NCBI GenBank assembly: GCA_903895255.1
Contig: CAITTG010000052.1
Coordinates: forward strand, 1-64,000
Direction: 5' to 3'
Source of the DNA: an uncultured Verrucomicrobia subdivision 3 bacterium
GTDB taxonomy: Bacteria; Verrucomicrobiota; Verrucomicrobiia; Limisphaerales; UBA11358
Length of the DNA: 64,000 nucleotides
This document shows positions 17,296-26,786 of the stretch, one piece after another (positions within the stretch are counted from its first letter, which is position 1; each line of letters starts with the position of its first letter). The position numbers and the translations under genes are program-made. The notes below the pieces were generated by a model. The model searched no databases and had not been told where the DNA came from. It was given only the letters and a program-made list of their open reading frames with translations.

Positions 17296-20200
17296 TCAGT
17301 GGGCGACGACTTTAAAGGAGCGGCTGCCCGTGGTCGGCGGTAGTATTCCGGTCCAAACAATCGCATTTCCCCTGGCCGTGAGCGTGGCCGCCACGCTCCA
17401 GCTGACCATGTAGTTGTCGCTATAAAGCACCTGATAAGTTTTTCCACTCGAGGTGGCAAACCCGAAGGTGTAGCGCGGGCTGTTGGGAATGCTGTTGTCC
17501 ACCGTTATCTTGGTGAGCGTCAGGCCGCTCGCTGTATTGGCCGTGGGGGCCGGGGGGACAAAGCCGATGGCGTAAACGGTGTTGGTGAATTTGGCTCCGA
17601 CGGAACTGGCAAACTGGAGCAAGAGGGTTTCACTTCCCCCGGCCGGAACATTGACTGCGAATTGGGCGTACGGCAAACCGTTGGTGACTCCGGTGGCGTT
17701 GTTCAGGGTGACATTAGCGGTCAAATTACTCACCAGCAACTCAATGCCGCGAACGGAAGCGCCTGGATTATTCACCACCACTTTTTCTTCGTAAAGGCCG
17801 GTCAGAAAATTTAGCGCCGGGCTTCCGGCCGAAATTTGCACCGGCGACACTACTTGCTGCACGCTGGTGGTCGTGGTCAGATAGTCCACCGTGTTCGCCG
17901 GGGTGAAGATGGCGGTAAGCGTGTTGGTGCCCACAGGCAGCACGGTCCCGACGGAAGGGGTGTAGGCAAAGCTGCCGGCCACCGTGGTCGTCGCATCCAG
18001 TTGGTTCGTGGCCAGCGCCGCGCCATAAGTGATGGCGGGGGAGCTTGACCAATTGATCACCGGGCTGATTTTTAGAATGGTCAGCGTGCCGTCGTTCAGC
18101 GTTACCACATAATTGGTCGCCAAATGGCGAGGGTCCACCAGCGTGGGGATGATGGAATTGGAATAAACACCCGGCGCGGTGCCCGCCAGGGCGGAACTGG
18201 CATAGGTGGCGGTAATGTTATCACTGTTCGTTAGCCCGCTGATGGTTCCAGTGAACGCGGGATTGGGCGTGTTAAATACCCGGGCGACATTCGCCGCCGT
18301 GATGGTCAGGGACCCGGGCAGCACAACCACCTGGGTGGTATTTGTCGCACTATTGTAATCAACCGCGTCCGTGGGCAGAAACACCACGGTCAGAGTGTTG
18401 GTTCCCGCGCCGAGCACCGTGCCCGCCGGAGGGGTGTAAACATAGTTGCCCGGGATGATGCTGGGTGGTTGTTGGGGTATCGTACGGGGAACCAAGCCGG
18501 GACGAGGCGCTGACCCCAAAGCCTGGGCATTCAGTTGATTCGTATCCAAGGGGGTGCCATAGCCAATGGCCGGAGGTTGGGTCCAATTAATTCCCGGAGT
18601 GACCTTGGTGATGGTGAGGGTGCCGTTGTTAGTGATTATCGTGTAGTTTCCCAGCCGGTTCTGCTCATCAACCAGTCTAAAGGTGATCACACCGGGGTAA
18701 ACCCCCGCCGCGGGATCATAGTCCAGGGTGCTGTAATAACTGGGTGTGATCACATCCCCATTGGTCAAGCCGGTGATCGAACCAGTGAATTCCGGGCTGC
18801 TTTGACCATAGGCGCGGCTGGTGTTGGAGACCGTTACGGTGAGGGTGGCCGGTAACACGACGATGCTGAGGCTCTTGGTGGCAATGCTGTAAGCCACCAA
18901 GTCCGTCGGCGTGAACACGGCAGTGAGCGTATTGGTTCCGGTATTGAGCACGGTGCCATTGGTCGAGGAGTAGGCGAACGCTCCCGGAACGCTGGCCTGG
19001 GCATTCAATTGATCCGCGCCTAACGCCGTCCCATAGATTATTGGCGCCGGGGAGTTCCAGGTAATGACTGGTGCCTGCACGGGCGGTGCGGCTTTGGGCG
19101 TGAGCGACCAGAACACCACGGTATTGGCCGTGTTATCCCCCACATACATGCAAAAGTTCGTTTTGCCCGGCAAAAACTGGCCGGTGATAATCTGCGCGGC
19201 CCCGGTGCAGGGCAGGGTTTGACCGGCGCTAAAAATGCCGCTGCCATTGTTGGTGAGAATCAACACGGAACCGCCATCGTCCGTCACGGAGCACAACAAA
19301 TCCGGGTGACCTCGGCTATACACATCCGCCGCCGTCACATAACCAGGGTTGGCCCCCACCGGCAGGGTGGCGTATAGGCCATAGACTCCGCCCCCATTAT
19401 TGGTCAGAATCGTAAGTGTGTTGTCACCTCGATCGGCCGTCACCAGCGCATACTGGTTGTCACCAATCAAATTAAATACCGCCTGAACACATGCCGGCTG
19501 GGCGCCCACGGACAGCGTCGCATTGGTGAAAAACCGGGCGGGCGCGCCATCGCCGGCCGGGAGGTTGGTCAGAATGGTGACGCTGTTCGCGCCATCGTCG
19601 CAGTAAATAATCGCAGGTTGGCCCGTGCCGAAGAGATCCGCCGAGGTGAGGTGCCTGACCTGATAGGAGGTGCCCACGTGCGTGTACAGCCCGAAAGTCC
19701 CCGCCCCATTGTTCGTCAGGATGGCCAAACCGCCATTTCTCAACCAATCGGAGGTCACGATGGCATAAGTTCCCGAATTAATCAGGCCCGGCACAGCGAT
19801 TGCGTTGAAGGACACGCCCTGATCCGCCGGAATATCGTTGAAAGACTGGCTGACGGCCAGTCCCCCGCTGCCGTTATTGGTAAAGATGTTAAACTCATTG
19901 GCCCCGCTGCTGAAAGCGTGCGTTGTTCCGATAAACGCCGGGTTGCCGTCACCCAGCAAATTGGTGACCTCCGCGATGAATAGCGGTCCGATGCCCGTTA
20001 CCAGTTGGTTGCTCGTGCCGTCGTTATCATAAATGGTCAAAGTGCCCGGTGTGTATTGCGCGGTCCCCTGGTCGGCCGTGATCAATTGGAAACCGCCGCC
20101 CGAGGCGACACTAATGGGATATTTTCCGGCCTGGAAAACACTGTAGGACCAACCGGGTGGCGTCGCCGCAAGCGCGGGGTCTTGGGTGATCACCTGCAGG

Positions 20201-21294
20201 CCCGAGCCATACAAGGTCACCACCAGAGCCACATTGGTGCTGCCATCCAGGCTGGCTGGCACCACTTGGTACCCATAGTCATTTTCCGGAATGTATTGGT
20301 CCGGCGTAAACACCCCGCTGCCGTTGTTGGTCAGGGTAAGTAATTGGGAATCATTACTGTCGGAGCAGACCAGGTCCAGATGGCCGCGGCCAAACAGGTC
20401 GACGGCAACCACATCCCCCGCGCCGCTGCCCACGGCGAGCGTGGCATTCAAGCCATAAACACCGCTGCCATTGTTCGTTAAAATGGTCAGGGTGTTGTCC
20501 CCCTGGTTCACCACCACCAGGGAAAACTGGTGATCCCCGATCAAGTTCGAAACCGCCGTGACAAAGACCGGGTTTTTGCCAACCGCATAGGTGGCATTCG
20601 TATAAAAAACCCCGTTCCCGGCATTGGTGTAAATGGTGAGGGTGTTGTCGGAGCTATTGACACAAGCCAGCGCGGGCTGGCCGCTGCCAAACAGGTCGGC
20701 GGCAGCGGGCTGTTGCGGCGAGCCCCCGGTGGCAATTTTCGTGAACTGGCCAAATATCCCGCTGCCATTGTTGGTGAAAATGGTCAGGGTATTGTCGGAC
20801 GAGTCATCCTCCACCAGGGAAAACCGGTTGTCACCGATGAGATTAAATGCGGATGCCAACCCGTAGGGACCACTGCCAGTGGGGAGTTGCTGATAAACTC
20901 CCAAACCCGTGGCCGGACTATTGGTCAAAATGGTGAGGTTGTTATCTTCGTAGTCCACATAGGCCACCACCACCCGGCCATCGCCGAGTAAATTGGTGAA
21001 CATGTTCACCGCGAATGGCTCGCTGCAATTTGCCGGCGAAACATCGTAGGCGTAGGCCAGCTTGCCGGTCCCGTCGTTGGTGAAAACCGACAGTGTGGAG
21101 TAATCGTAATTAGCCTGCACCGCGACCGGATACCCCGTGCCCAGCAGATCGCCCACGGCCAGCGTGTAGGAATAATAATCGGCGCCGGAAACGGAGACGG
21201 AAGCGTTGAATCCCTGCACGGGCTGGGCCATGGCGGCGGCCGCGAAGGCCAGCCAGACGGCGGCTAGCAATCCAAATAATTTAATCAATTTCAT
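17296..21294 (-). CDS. very large secreted FG-GAP/VCBS-like repeat protein with MBG (YGX) domains
   Basis: A 1332-residue exported protein with a clear signal peptide (KLIKLFGLLAAVWLAFAAAAMAQ) cut at about residue 23. Residues about 30-770 contain tandem units of about 60 residues, each built around phrases such as NNGSGVYGLYATLPVG and DNTLTILTN, ending in DLFGxGxPDL-type turns, as in FG-GAP/VCBS propeller repeats. Residues about 785-1150 hold several MBG-type domains (ITWNSPAPIIYGTALGADQL, SRAYGQSSPEFTGSITGLTN and near copies). The C-terminal part is an Ig/fibronectin-like region. There is no catalytic motif. Such proteins usually bind carbohydrate or make surface structures; the specific role is not known. 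It is upstream of the GH30 gene on the same strand but is separated from it by a strong terminator. Confidence 0.8.
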   Translation of the reverse strand: MKLIKLFGLLAAVWLAFAAAAMAQPVQGFNASVSVSGADYYSYTLAVGDLLGTGYPVAVQANYDYSTLSVFTNDGTGKLAYAYDVSPANCSEPFAVNMFTNLLGDGRVVVAYVDYEDNNLTILTNSPATGLGVYQQLPTGSGPYGLASAFNLIGDNRFSLVEDDSSDNTLTIFTNNGSGIFGQFTKIATGGSPQQPAAADLFGSGQPALACVNSSDNTLTIYTNAGNGVFYTNATYAVGKNPVFVTAVSNLIGDHQFSLVVVNQGDNTLTILTNNGSGVYGLNATLAVGSGAGDVVAVDLFGRGHLDLVCSDSNDSQLLTLTNNGSGVFTPDQYIPENDYGYQVVPASLDGSTNVALVVTLYGSGLQVITQDPALAATPPGWSYSVFQAGKYPISVASGGGFQLITADQGTAQYTPGTLTIYDNDGTSNQLVTGIGPLFIAEVTNLLGDGNPAFIGTTHAFSSGANEFNIFTNNGSGGLAVSQSFNDIPADQGVSFNAIAVPGLINSGTYAIVTSDWLRNGGLAILTNNGAGTFGLYTHVGTSYQVRHLTSADLFGTGQPAIIYCDDGANSVTILTNLPAGDGAPARFFTNATLSVGAQPACVQAVFNLIGDNQYALVTADRGDNTLTILTNNGGGVYGLYATLPVGANPGYVTAADVYSRGHPDLLCSVTDDGGSVLILTNNGSGIFSAGQTLPCTGAAQIITGQFLPGKTNFCMYVGDNTANTVVFWSLTPKAAPPVQAPVITWNSPAPIIYGTALGADQLNAQASVPGAFAYSSTNGTVLNTGTNTLTAVFTPTDLVAYSIATKSLSIVVLPATLTVTVSNTSRAYGQSSPEFTGSITGLTNGDVITPSYYSTLDYDPAAGVYPGVITFRLVDEQNRLGNYTIITNNGTLTITKVTPGINWTQPPAIGYGTPLDTNQLNAQALGSAPRPGLVPRTIPQQPPSIIPGNYVYTPPAGTVLGAGTNTLTVVFLPTDAVDYNSATNTTQVVVLPGSLTITAANVARVFNTPNPAFTGTISGLTNSDNITATYASSALAGTAPGVYSNSIIPTLVDPRHLATNYVVTLNDGTLTILKISPVINWSSSPAITYGAALATNQLDATTTVAGSFAYTPSVGTVLPVGTNTLTAIFTPANTVDYLTTTTSVQQVVSPVQISAGSPALNFLTGLYEEKVVVNNPGASVRGIELLVSNLTANVTLNNATGVTNGLPYAQFAVNVPAGGSETLLLQFASSVGAKFTNTVYAIGFVPPAPTANTASGLTLTKITVDNSIPNSPRYTFGFATSSGKTYQVLYSDNYMVSWSVAATLTARGNAIVWTGILPPTTGSRSFKVVAH

Positions 21295-21740
21295 GGTGGT
21301 TGACGTTGTGAATAGTTGCTCGTTTATTATGAGTTTATTTTGATCTGCCGCTGATTTTCCAATCTTTCAACCTTCAGTCCGGCTGGGCACAGCCCTGCCA
21401 ACAGGCATTTTTTGCCAGAGCATGAATGTATAAGTCAATCTATATTTAATATGGGCTAAAAGGCTGATTGCTTCAACCCTTTTCAGGCAAAATTTCAAGC
21501 CGGCCGAAAAATATTGTCTACCAATGGTTTGCCTCCCTGAGCCAGCACTCGGCGGGTGGTTAAGCCTTCGTAATGGACGGCCTTTGCACCTCATTGCCCG
21601 CCGCCGGTCGCTTGCTTGCCCGCCTGGCAACCAAGGTTGCCCGCCCGGCCGGCGGGGCTTTTCCCCATCTTTAGTGAATTAAAAATAGTTGATAAGAAAA
21701 TGTGACAGAGCTTGGCTGCCATGGCATATTGCCGTGTCAA
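21295..21740. other. 446-bp non-coding region between the VCBS-like gene and phoU
   Basis: No gene recognised. The left part is AT-rich and would carry the promoter of the minus-strand gene. At 21639-21662 there is a terminator-like hairpin (stem CCCGCC/GGCGGG, then G C and four T), although no plus-strand gene lies upstream of it. A second inverted repeat (21626-21641) overlaps its left arm. Confidence 0.6.
21639..21662 (+). terminator. terminator-like hairpin upstream of phoU (possible attenuator)
   Basis: Stem CCCGCC (21640-21645) / GGCGGG (21651-21656) with loop CGGCC, followed by GC and TTTT (21659-21662). The alternative inverted repeat GGCAACC/GGTTGCC at 21626-21641 shares bases with the left arm, so the two structures exclude each other. 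No plus-strand gene precedes it. Confidence 0.4.
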
Positions 21741-22448
21741 ATGGAAAAGCATTTGGAGATGGAGCTGGACCGGTTGCGGCAGCAATTGCTGCTAATGGCC
21801 AGCCACGCGGAAAATGCCGTGAGCCTCGCGCTCCAGGCATTGCTGCGCCGGGACCATGAGCTTGCTCTTCAGGTCAAGGATAACGACCGCATCATCGATC
21901 AGTTTGAAGTGGAGATCGACACCGAGGTGATGCGCTTGCTCACCAAGGCCCCTCTCGCCACGGATTTGCGCCTGGTCACCGTGGCCATGAAAATCTCCCA
22001 AAACTTCGAGCGCATCGGTGACGAGGCCTCCAAAATCGCCAAACGTGCCCGCGACCTCAGCCTCGAACCCCCGCTCAAACTCCAACTGGATTTGCCCCGG
22101 CTGGGGAATCTGGCCCTCGACATGCTCAAAGCCGCCCTCGACGCCTTCAGCCAGCGCGACCCCGCCGCCGCCCGCGCCGTCATTCCGCGCGACCGCGAGG
22201 TGAACGCCGTGAATCACGAAATTCATGCCGCCCTCGTCAAGCACATGATCGAGAGCCCCGACCACATCAACCGCTGTCTGCACTGGCTGGTCGTGGCCAA
22301 AAGCCTTGAACGTATCGCCGACCACGCCACGAACGTGGCCGAGTACGTCATTTATTTTTGCGAGGCCCGCGACATCCGCCTCACCAGCCGTTCCCCTCAA
22401 ATCGCCGCCGGCTGGGAAACCCCGCCCGCCACCACCATCACCCGGTAA
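21741..22448 (+). CDS. phoU: PhoU-like phosphate-signalling regulator
   Basis: Peripheral regulator that links the Pst phosphate transporter to the PhoR/PhoB kinase system. The 235-residue protein has two three-helix-bundle repeats, each with the metal-cluster motif: FERIGDEASKIAKRA in the first half and LERIADHATNVAEYV in the second. Start ATG at 21741 (MEKHLEMELDRL) is preferred to the GTG at 21702, which would add thirteen residues lacking family resemblance. No pst, phoB or phoR genes are adjacent. It converges on the AraC gene, with only two bases between the two stop codons. Confidence 0.9.
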   Translation: MEKHLEMELDRLRQQLLLMASHAENAVSLALQALLRRDHELALQVKDNDRIIDQFEVEIDTEVMRLLTKAPLATDLRLVTVAMKISQNFERIGDEASKIAKRARDLSLEPPLKLQLDLPRLGNLALDMLKAALDAFSQRDPAAARAVIPRDREVNAVNHEIHAALVKHMIESPDHINRCLHWLVVAKSLERIADHATNVAEYVIYFCEARDIRLTSRSPQIAAGWETPPATTITR

Positions 22449-22450
22449 GG

Positions 22451-23317
22451 CTATTTTCGGCGCCGGGCAAATGCCCGCGGCGACTGGCCCATTTCCCGTT
22501 TGAACACCCGGGAGAAATGGTAAGGGTCACCGAAACCCGCGCGCCGGGCCACCTCCTTCACCTGGCATCCGCCAGTCAGCAGCCATTCAGCGGCACGGTT
22601 GATTTTCTTGCGGATTAAATACCGGTACGGGGACGGATAACCATGGGCATGGAACAGCCGGCAGAGATAAGACTTGTCCATGCCCGCTGCGCGCGCCACG
22701 GCGTCCAGATCGGAAAATTCCAGATGCCGGGCGTCCAGCAGGTCGCGGCAGGCTTCAAAGGCCTGGGTCGGCCCGTGGCCCTTCACCGTGCTGGGCATCT
22801 GCGCGCCTGCGGTTTTCCAGATCAGGATGCGCAGCAGCCCGGCGCAGATGGCCGGCGTTGTCCGCAGGCCGCGCCCGCCTTCGGCCAGCAGCATTTCCAG
22901 CAGCGCCCGGCAGCTCTCCAAGTCGGGAATCTGCCCGGCCTGGCCGGGCGCCACCGCGCCGGCGCGCAACAAGCCCGCCGCCTCCCGCCCGAAAAAATCC
23001 AGAAAATATTTGCGCAGTGGATTTTTGGCGTCGCTGCGGATGTGATGCCGGGTCGTGGGTCCATAAATGAACACCACCCCTGCCCGCAGGGGAAAGTCCT
23101 GTCCATCCAGACCAACCGTGCCGGCGCCCCCGGTGATATATTCGAGGCCGTAACACGGAAAGGTTGAACGTTTCAGGGAGTAATCCGGCCGGCAGATTTC
23201 ATAGCCCGTGCAGGCCACATGCAGGCCCGGGCGCGACCGCTCAATGCGCTTCTCCAAGTGACAGTAACGCGACTGGCTTACCTGGACCGACACTGGCGGG
23301 ATGGCGTTCGCGGGCAT
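22451..23317 (-). CDS. AraC-family transcriptional regulator
   Basis: A 288-residue regulator. The N-terminal about 180 residues form a cupin-like sensing domain (for example GTVGLDGQDFPLRAGVVFIYGP). The C-terminal about 100 residues carry two helix-turn-helix motifs; the first includes DLDAVARAAGMDKSYLCRLF and the second VKEVARRAGFGDPYHFSRVF, followed by the family-typical KREMGQSPRAF. The ligand is unknown; the family commonly senses sugars. It is divergent from a pseudopilin gene, with 77 bases between the starts, so the shared region is the likely control site. Confidence 0.9.
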   Translation of the reverse strand: MPANAIPPVSVQVSQSRYCHLEKRIERSRPGLHVACTGYEICRPDYSLKRSTFPCYGLEYITGGAGTVGLDGQDFPLRAGVVFIYGPTTRHHIRSDAKNPLRKYFLDFFGREAAGLLRAGAVAPGQAGQIPDLESCRALLEMLLAEGGRGLRTTPAICAGLLRILIWKTAGAQMPSTVKGHGPTQAFEACRDLLDARHLEFSDLDAVARAAGMDKSYLCRLFHAHGYPSPYRYLIRKKINRAAEWLLTGGCQVKEVARRAGFGDPYHFSRVFKREMGQSPRAFARRRK

Positions 23318-23394
23318 GACAAAATGTCAAGAATATCCATCTTTTTGTCAACCCCAGCCATTCCTAATGACTTCATTAATGATATTGTTTCATT
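23318..23394. promoter_or_regulatory. divergent control region between the AraC gene and the pseudopilin gene
   Basis: Contains TGACA-AAA-TGTCA (inverted repeat with arms at 23320-23333) and, about 20 bases further, TTTTTGTCAA. On the minus strand this gives two TTGACA words about 21 bases apart. These may be operator half-sites or a promoter -35; no matching -10 is certain. Confidence 0.35.
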
Positions 23395-24210
23395 ATGAAT
23401 CCGCCTCGCTGTCCGCCCGGCAACCAAGCCCCCGGCGCGTTCACTTTGATCGAATTGCTCGTGGTCATCGCGATCATCGCCATTCTCGCGGCCATGCTGC
23501 TGCCCGCGTTGAGCCGGGCCAAGGACAAGGCGAAGGCCATTAGTTGCGTGAACAATCTCAAGCAACTGGGGATCTCCCTGACCCTTTACCGGGACGATTA
23601 CCAAAGTTGCTATCCGCCCGGGCTGGACCCGCAGGGAGCTTATTGGATCTGGCCGCCGTTGTTGCGGGCTTACACCTCCAAGGCCACGGACACGCGGGTT
23701 TTCCGATGCCCCTCCGCCCCCGACACGGCCGAATGGATTCCCACGTTTGGCGGAGGCCTTCCGGCAGCCTATGGCTACCAGGCCAATGAGGTCCGGTTAA
23801 CTCCGGGCGGCGGGAGTTTCATGAGCTACGGCTACAACTGCTGGGGATCAGTGGATAAATATCCCGTGTATGGGCTCGGGGTTTATGCCGGCGACACCGC
23901 CGCGGGTGATCCCCCGGTCAAAGAGAGCAAAGTGATTAAACCCACGCAAATGATTGCGCTGGGGGACAGCAACTGGAACGTGAATTCCGGTGGCGACCCT
24001 AATTGGAGTGGATTTATCGGTGCCTACGCGGCGCGGCAGTGGCCGCTGGATTTGCATAATCTGCGCGCCAATATTGCCTTTGCCGATGCTCATGTGCAAA
24101 CGCTGCCGCGCACTTCCTTTGTCCCTGCCCTGCCGTATAACAAATACCCCGGCGGTGGCGCGGACGTCGCCTGCGCCCTCTGGAATAGCGATAATCAACC
24201 GCACTATTGA
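23395..24210 (+). CDS. type II secretion/type IV pilus-like pseudopilin (DUF1559-style)
   Basis: A 271-residue protein. The prepilin peptidase site and N-terminal helix are explicit: [20 protein letters not shown] around residues 15-34, with the Phe-Thr-Leu-Ile-Glu cleavage motif. A helix follows with [19 protein letters not shown], typical of the DUF1559 pseudopilins expanded in Verrucomicrobiota, Planctomycetota and Lentisphaerota. The C-terminal part includes [18 protein letters not shown], the FADGHV-type conserved end of this family (FADAHV here). It is predicted to be inserted in the inner membrane and assembled or used in an export or surface structure. No other pilus genes are adjacent. 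Start ATG at 23395. Confidence 0.9.
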   Translation: MNPPRCPPGNQAPGAFTLIELLVVIAIIAILAAMLLPALSRAKDKAKAISCVNNLKQLGISLTLYRDDYQSCYPPGLDPQGAYWIWPPLLRAYTSKATDTRVFRCPSAPDTAEWIPTFGGGLPAAYGYQANEVRLTPGGGSFMSYGYNCWGSVDKYPVYGLGVYAGDTAAGDPPVKESKVIKPTQMIALGDSNWNVNSGGDPNWSGFIGAYAARQWPLDLHNLRANIAFADAHVQTLPRTSFVPALPYNKYPGGGADVACALWNSDNQPHY

Positions 24211-24435
24211 CCCATCCCCGGCGCGACCCCCGACCCCTTCACTGCCGCGTGGGAAAGCCCGCCCGCCATCGTCTGGAGGTAAAACTGTTGGCCATAAACG
24301 CCGGTCCCACGCGGCGGCTGCCCATGCATGTCTTACAGCTTGAGCGGTGAGGCAACGAGTTTATTATATTCCCCCCCCCTCTAAAAAGATTTACACCGCT
24401 CCTCCGCTTCGTTAAACCAAGCCCCCCTGATTTAA
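24211..24435. other. 225-bp intergenic region with long-range inverted repeat
   Basis: GCCGCGTGGGA near 24244 pairs with TCCCACGCGGC near 24302 around a loop of about 47 bases. The following CCCCCCCC run and AT-rich stretch precede tex. No gene recognised. Confidence 0.5.
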
Positions 24436-26712
24436 ATGAACGAAGCTCATGTTTTGAAAATCGCCGGCGAATTTAAAATCGCCCCGCGCCACGTTGCCGC
24501 CACGGCCAAATTGTTCGCCGAGGGCGCCACCGTCCCCTTTATCGCCCGTTACCGCAAAGAAGCCACCGGTTCGCTGGATGAGGTGGTCGTCACCGGCATT
24601 CGTGAACGCCTGCTCGCCCTCGCCGAACTCGACCAGCGCCGCGCGGCCATTCTTAAATCCCTCGAGGAACGCCAGCTCCTCACCGATGCCCTCAAAACCG
24701 CCCTCACCACCGCCGAAACCGTCACCGCCCTGGAAGACATTTATCTGCCGTACCGCCCCAAGCGGCGCACCAAAGCCACCATCGCCCGCGAACAGGGCCT
24801 GGAACCGCTCGCCGACTGGCTCCTGCTCCAGCTCGTCACCGGCGATCCCGTCGCCGTGGCGCAAGCTTATGTCAGCACCGAGAAGGGGGTCCCCGATGCC
24901 GCCGCCGCCCTCGCCGGTGCGCGCGATATTCTCGCCGAACGCATCAGCGACGACGCCCGCGCCCGCGCCGCCCTGCGCGAGTTGTTTCACCGCGAGGCCG
25001 TCGTCAAATCCAAAATCCTCACTGGCAAGGAGGCGGCCGCCGCCAAGTTCAAGGACTACTTCGATTGGAGTGAACCCCTCGCCACCATCCCGAGCCACCG
25101 TTTGCTGGCCATCCGGCGCGGCGAGAGCGAGGGCTTCCTCATGATGCGCATCGTGCCGCCGGAGGAATCCATCCTCCCGCTGCTCGAACCCCTGTTCGTG
25201 AAGGGCGCCGGTCCGGCGTCCGAACAAGTCCGCCTGGCCGTGGCCGACAGCTACCAACGCCTGCTCAGCTCCGCCATTGAGGTCGAAATGCGCATGGAAT
25301 CCAAAAAAAAGGCGGACATCGAAGCGATCCGCGTCTTCTCGGAAAACTTGCGCGAACTGCTCCTCGCCGCCCCCTTGGGCCGCAAAAATGTGCTGGCGAT
25401 TGACCCCGGCTTCCGCACCGGCTGCAAAGTCGTCTGCCTGGATCGCCAAGGCAAATTGCTGCATCACGATGTCGTCTACCCCACGGCCGCCTCCGCCGGT
25501 TCCCTGCGCGAGGCGGGCGAGGCGCTGCTCAGCATGATCAAGGTGCATCAAATCGAGGCCATCGCCATCGGCAACGGCACGGCCGGGCGCGAAACCGAGA
25601 CCTTCATCAAAGCCCTCAAATTGCCGTCCACCATCCCCATCGTCATGGTCAATGAAAGCGGCGCCTCCATCTACTCCGCATCCGCGGCCGCCCGCGAGGA
25701 GTTTCCGGACCACGACCTCACCGTGCGTGGCGCGGTGTCCATCGGCCGCCGCCTAATGGATCCCCTCGCTGAACTCGTCAAGCTGGACCCCAAATCCATC
25801 GGTGTGGGCCAGTACCAGCATGACGTGGATCAAATGGCCCTCAAACGCAGCCTCGACGACGTCGTCATGAGCTGCGTCAATGGTGTTGGCGTTGAATTAA
25901 ACACCGCCAGCAAGCAACTGCTCGGGTATGTGTCCGGCCTCGGACCGCTCCTGGCGGAGAACATCGTGGCCTGGCGGAACGAGCACGGCCCCTTCAAGTC
26001 CCGCCAGGACCTGCGCCAGGTGCCGCGCCTCGGGCCCAAGGCCTTTGAACAGGCCGCCGGGTTTCTCCGCCTCCGCGAGGGCGAGCATCCCCTGGATGGC
26101 AGCGCCGTTCATCCGGAAAGTTACCCGCTTGTGGATGCCATGGCCCGCGACCTGCACTGCACCGTGAAGGATTTGCTCAAGGACAATTCGCTGCGCCAGA
26201 AAATTCCCCTGGCCAAATACGTCACCGAGGCCGTGGGCCTGCCTACCCTCACCGATATTCTGGCCGAGCTGGCCAAGCCCGGCCGCGACCCCCGGCACCA
26301 GTTTGAGGTTTTCAGCTTTCAAGCGGGCGTCGATAAAATGGAAGATCTAAAGCCCGGCATGCGACTGCCCGGCATCGTCACCAATGTCACCGCCTTCGGC
26401 GCCTTCGTGGACATTGGTGTGCATCAGGACGGCCTTGTGCACGTCAGCCAGCTGGCCGACCGCTTTGTGAAAGACCCGGCCGAGGTGGTCAAGGTCCATC
26501 AGCGGGTCATGGTCACCGTCGTGGAGGTGGATTTGCCCCGCAAACGCATCGCCCTCTCGCTGAAAGCGGTTCCGGTCATGCCAGCGGCGGTTCCTGTCGG
26601 CAAAACCTCGCCGACCGCGCCCCGGCCGACCCCCGGCAAACCCCGGCCGCCGTCCCGCCCCCAACCGGTGGATTGGTTTACCGAGGCCTTGAACCGCTCC
26701 AAGACCAATTAA
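24436..26712 (+). CDS. tex: Tex-like transcription accessory protein with S1 domain
   Basis: RNA-binding transcription factor of 758 residues, close to the usual about 770. Order of regions: N-terminal helical Tex domain (KIAGEFKIAPRHVAATAKL onward), RYRKEATGSLDEVVV, YqgF/RNase H-like domain with VLAIDPGFRTGCKVV near 319-333, helix-hairpin-helix segment (ASKQLLGYVSGLGPLLAENIV) near 490-515 and HPESYPLVDAMA, then an S1 domain (PGMRLPGIVTNVTAFGAFVDI, HQDGLVHVSQLADRFV) at about 638-710. The C-terminal tail is Pro/Arg-rich. Start ATG at 24436. It is probably monocistronic: serA begins 74 bases later. Confidence 0.95.
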   Translation: MNEAHVLKIAGEFKIAPRHVAATAKLFAEGATVPFIARYRKEATGSLDEVVVTGIRERLLALAELDQRRAAILKSLEERQLLTDALKTALTTAETVTALEDIYLPYRPKRRTKATIAREQGLEPLADWLLLQLVTGDPVAVAQAYVSTEKGVPDAAAALAGARDILAERISDDARARAALRELFHREAVVKSKILTGKEAAAAKFKDYFDWSEPLATIPSHRLLAIRRGESEGFLMMRIVPPEESILPLLEPLFVKGAGPASEQVRLAVADSYQRLLSSAIEVEMRMESKKKADIEAIRVFSENLRELLLAAPLGRKNVLAIDPGFRTGCKVVCLDRQGKLLHHDVVYPTAASAGSLREAGEALLSMIKVHQIEAIAIGNGTAGRETETFIKALKLPSTIPIVMVNESGASIYSASAAAREEFPDHDLTVRGAVSIGRRLMDPLAELVKLDPKSIGVGQYQHDVDQMALKRSLDDVVMSCVNGVGVELNTASKQLLGYVSGLGPLLAENIVAWRNEHGPFKSRQDLRQVPRLGPKAFEQAAGFLRLREGEHPLDGSAVHPESYPLVDAMARDLHCTVKDLLKDNSLRQKIPLAKYVTEAVGLPTLTDILAELAKPGRDPRHQFEVFSFQAGVDKMEDLKPGMRLPGIVTNVTAFGAFVDIGVHQDGLVHVSQLADRFVKDPAEVVKVHQRVMVTVVEVDLPRKRIALSLKAVPVMPAAVPVGKTSPTAPRPTPGKPRPPSRPQPVDWFTEALNRSKTN

Positions 26713-26786
26713 ACCGCCGTTTTGCAATTAATTTCATTAATTGACCTGCGCCCCGGATTAGCCTAGACTCAAATTCCTTTTGCGAT

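Noticed and set aside
24412..25713. 433-residue minus-strand ORF
   Set aside because: Antisense to tex, which has complete family motifs.
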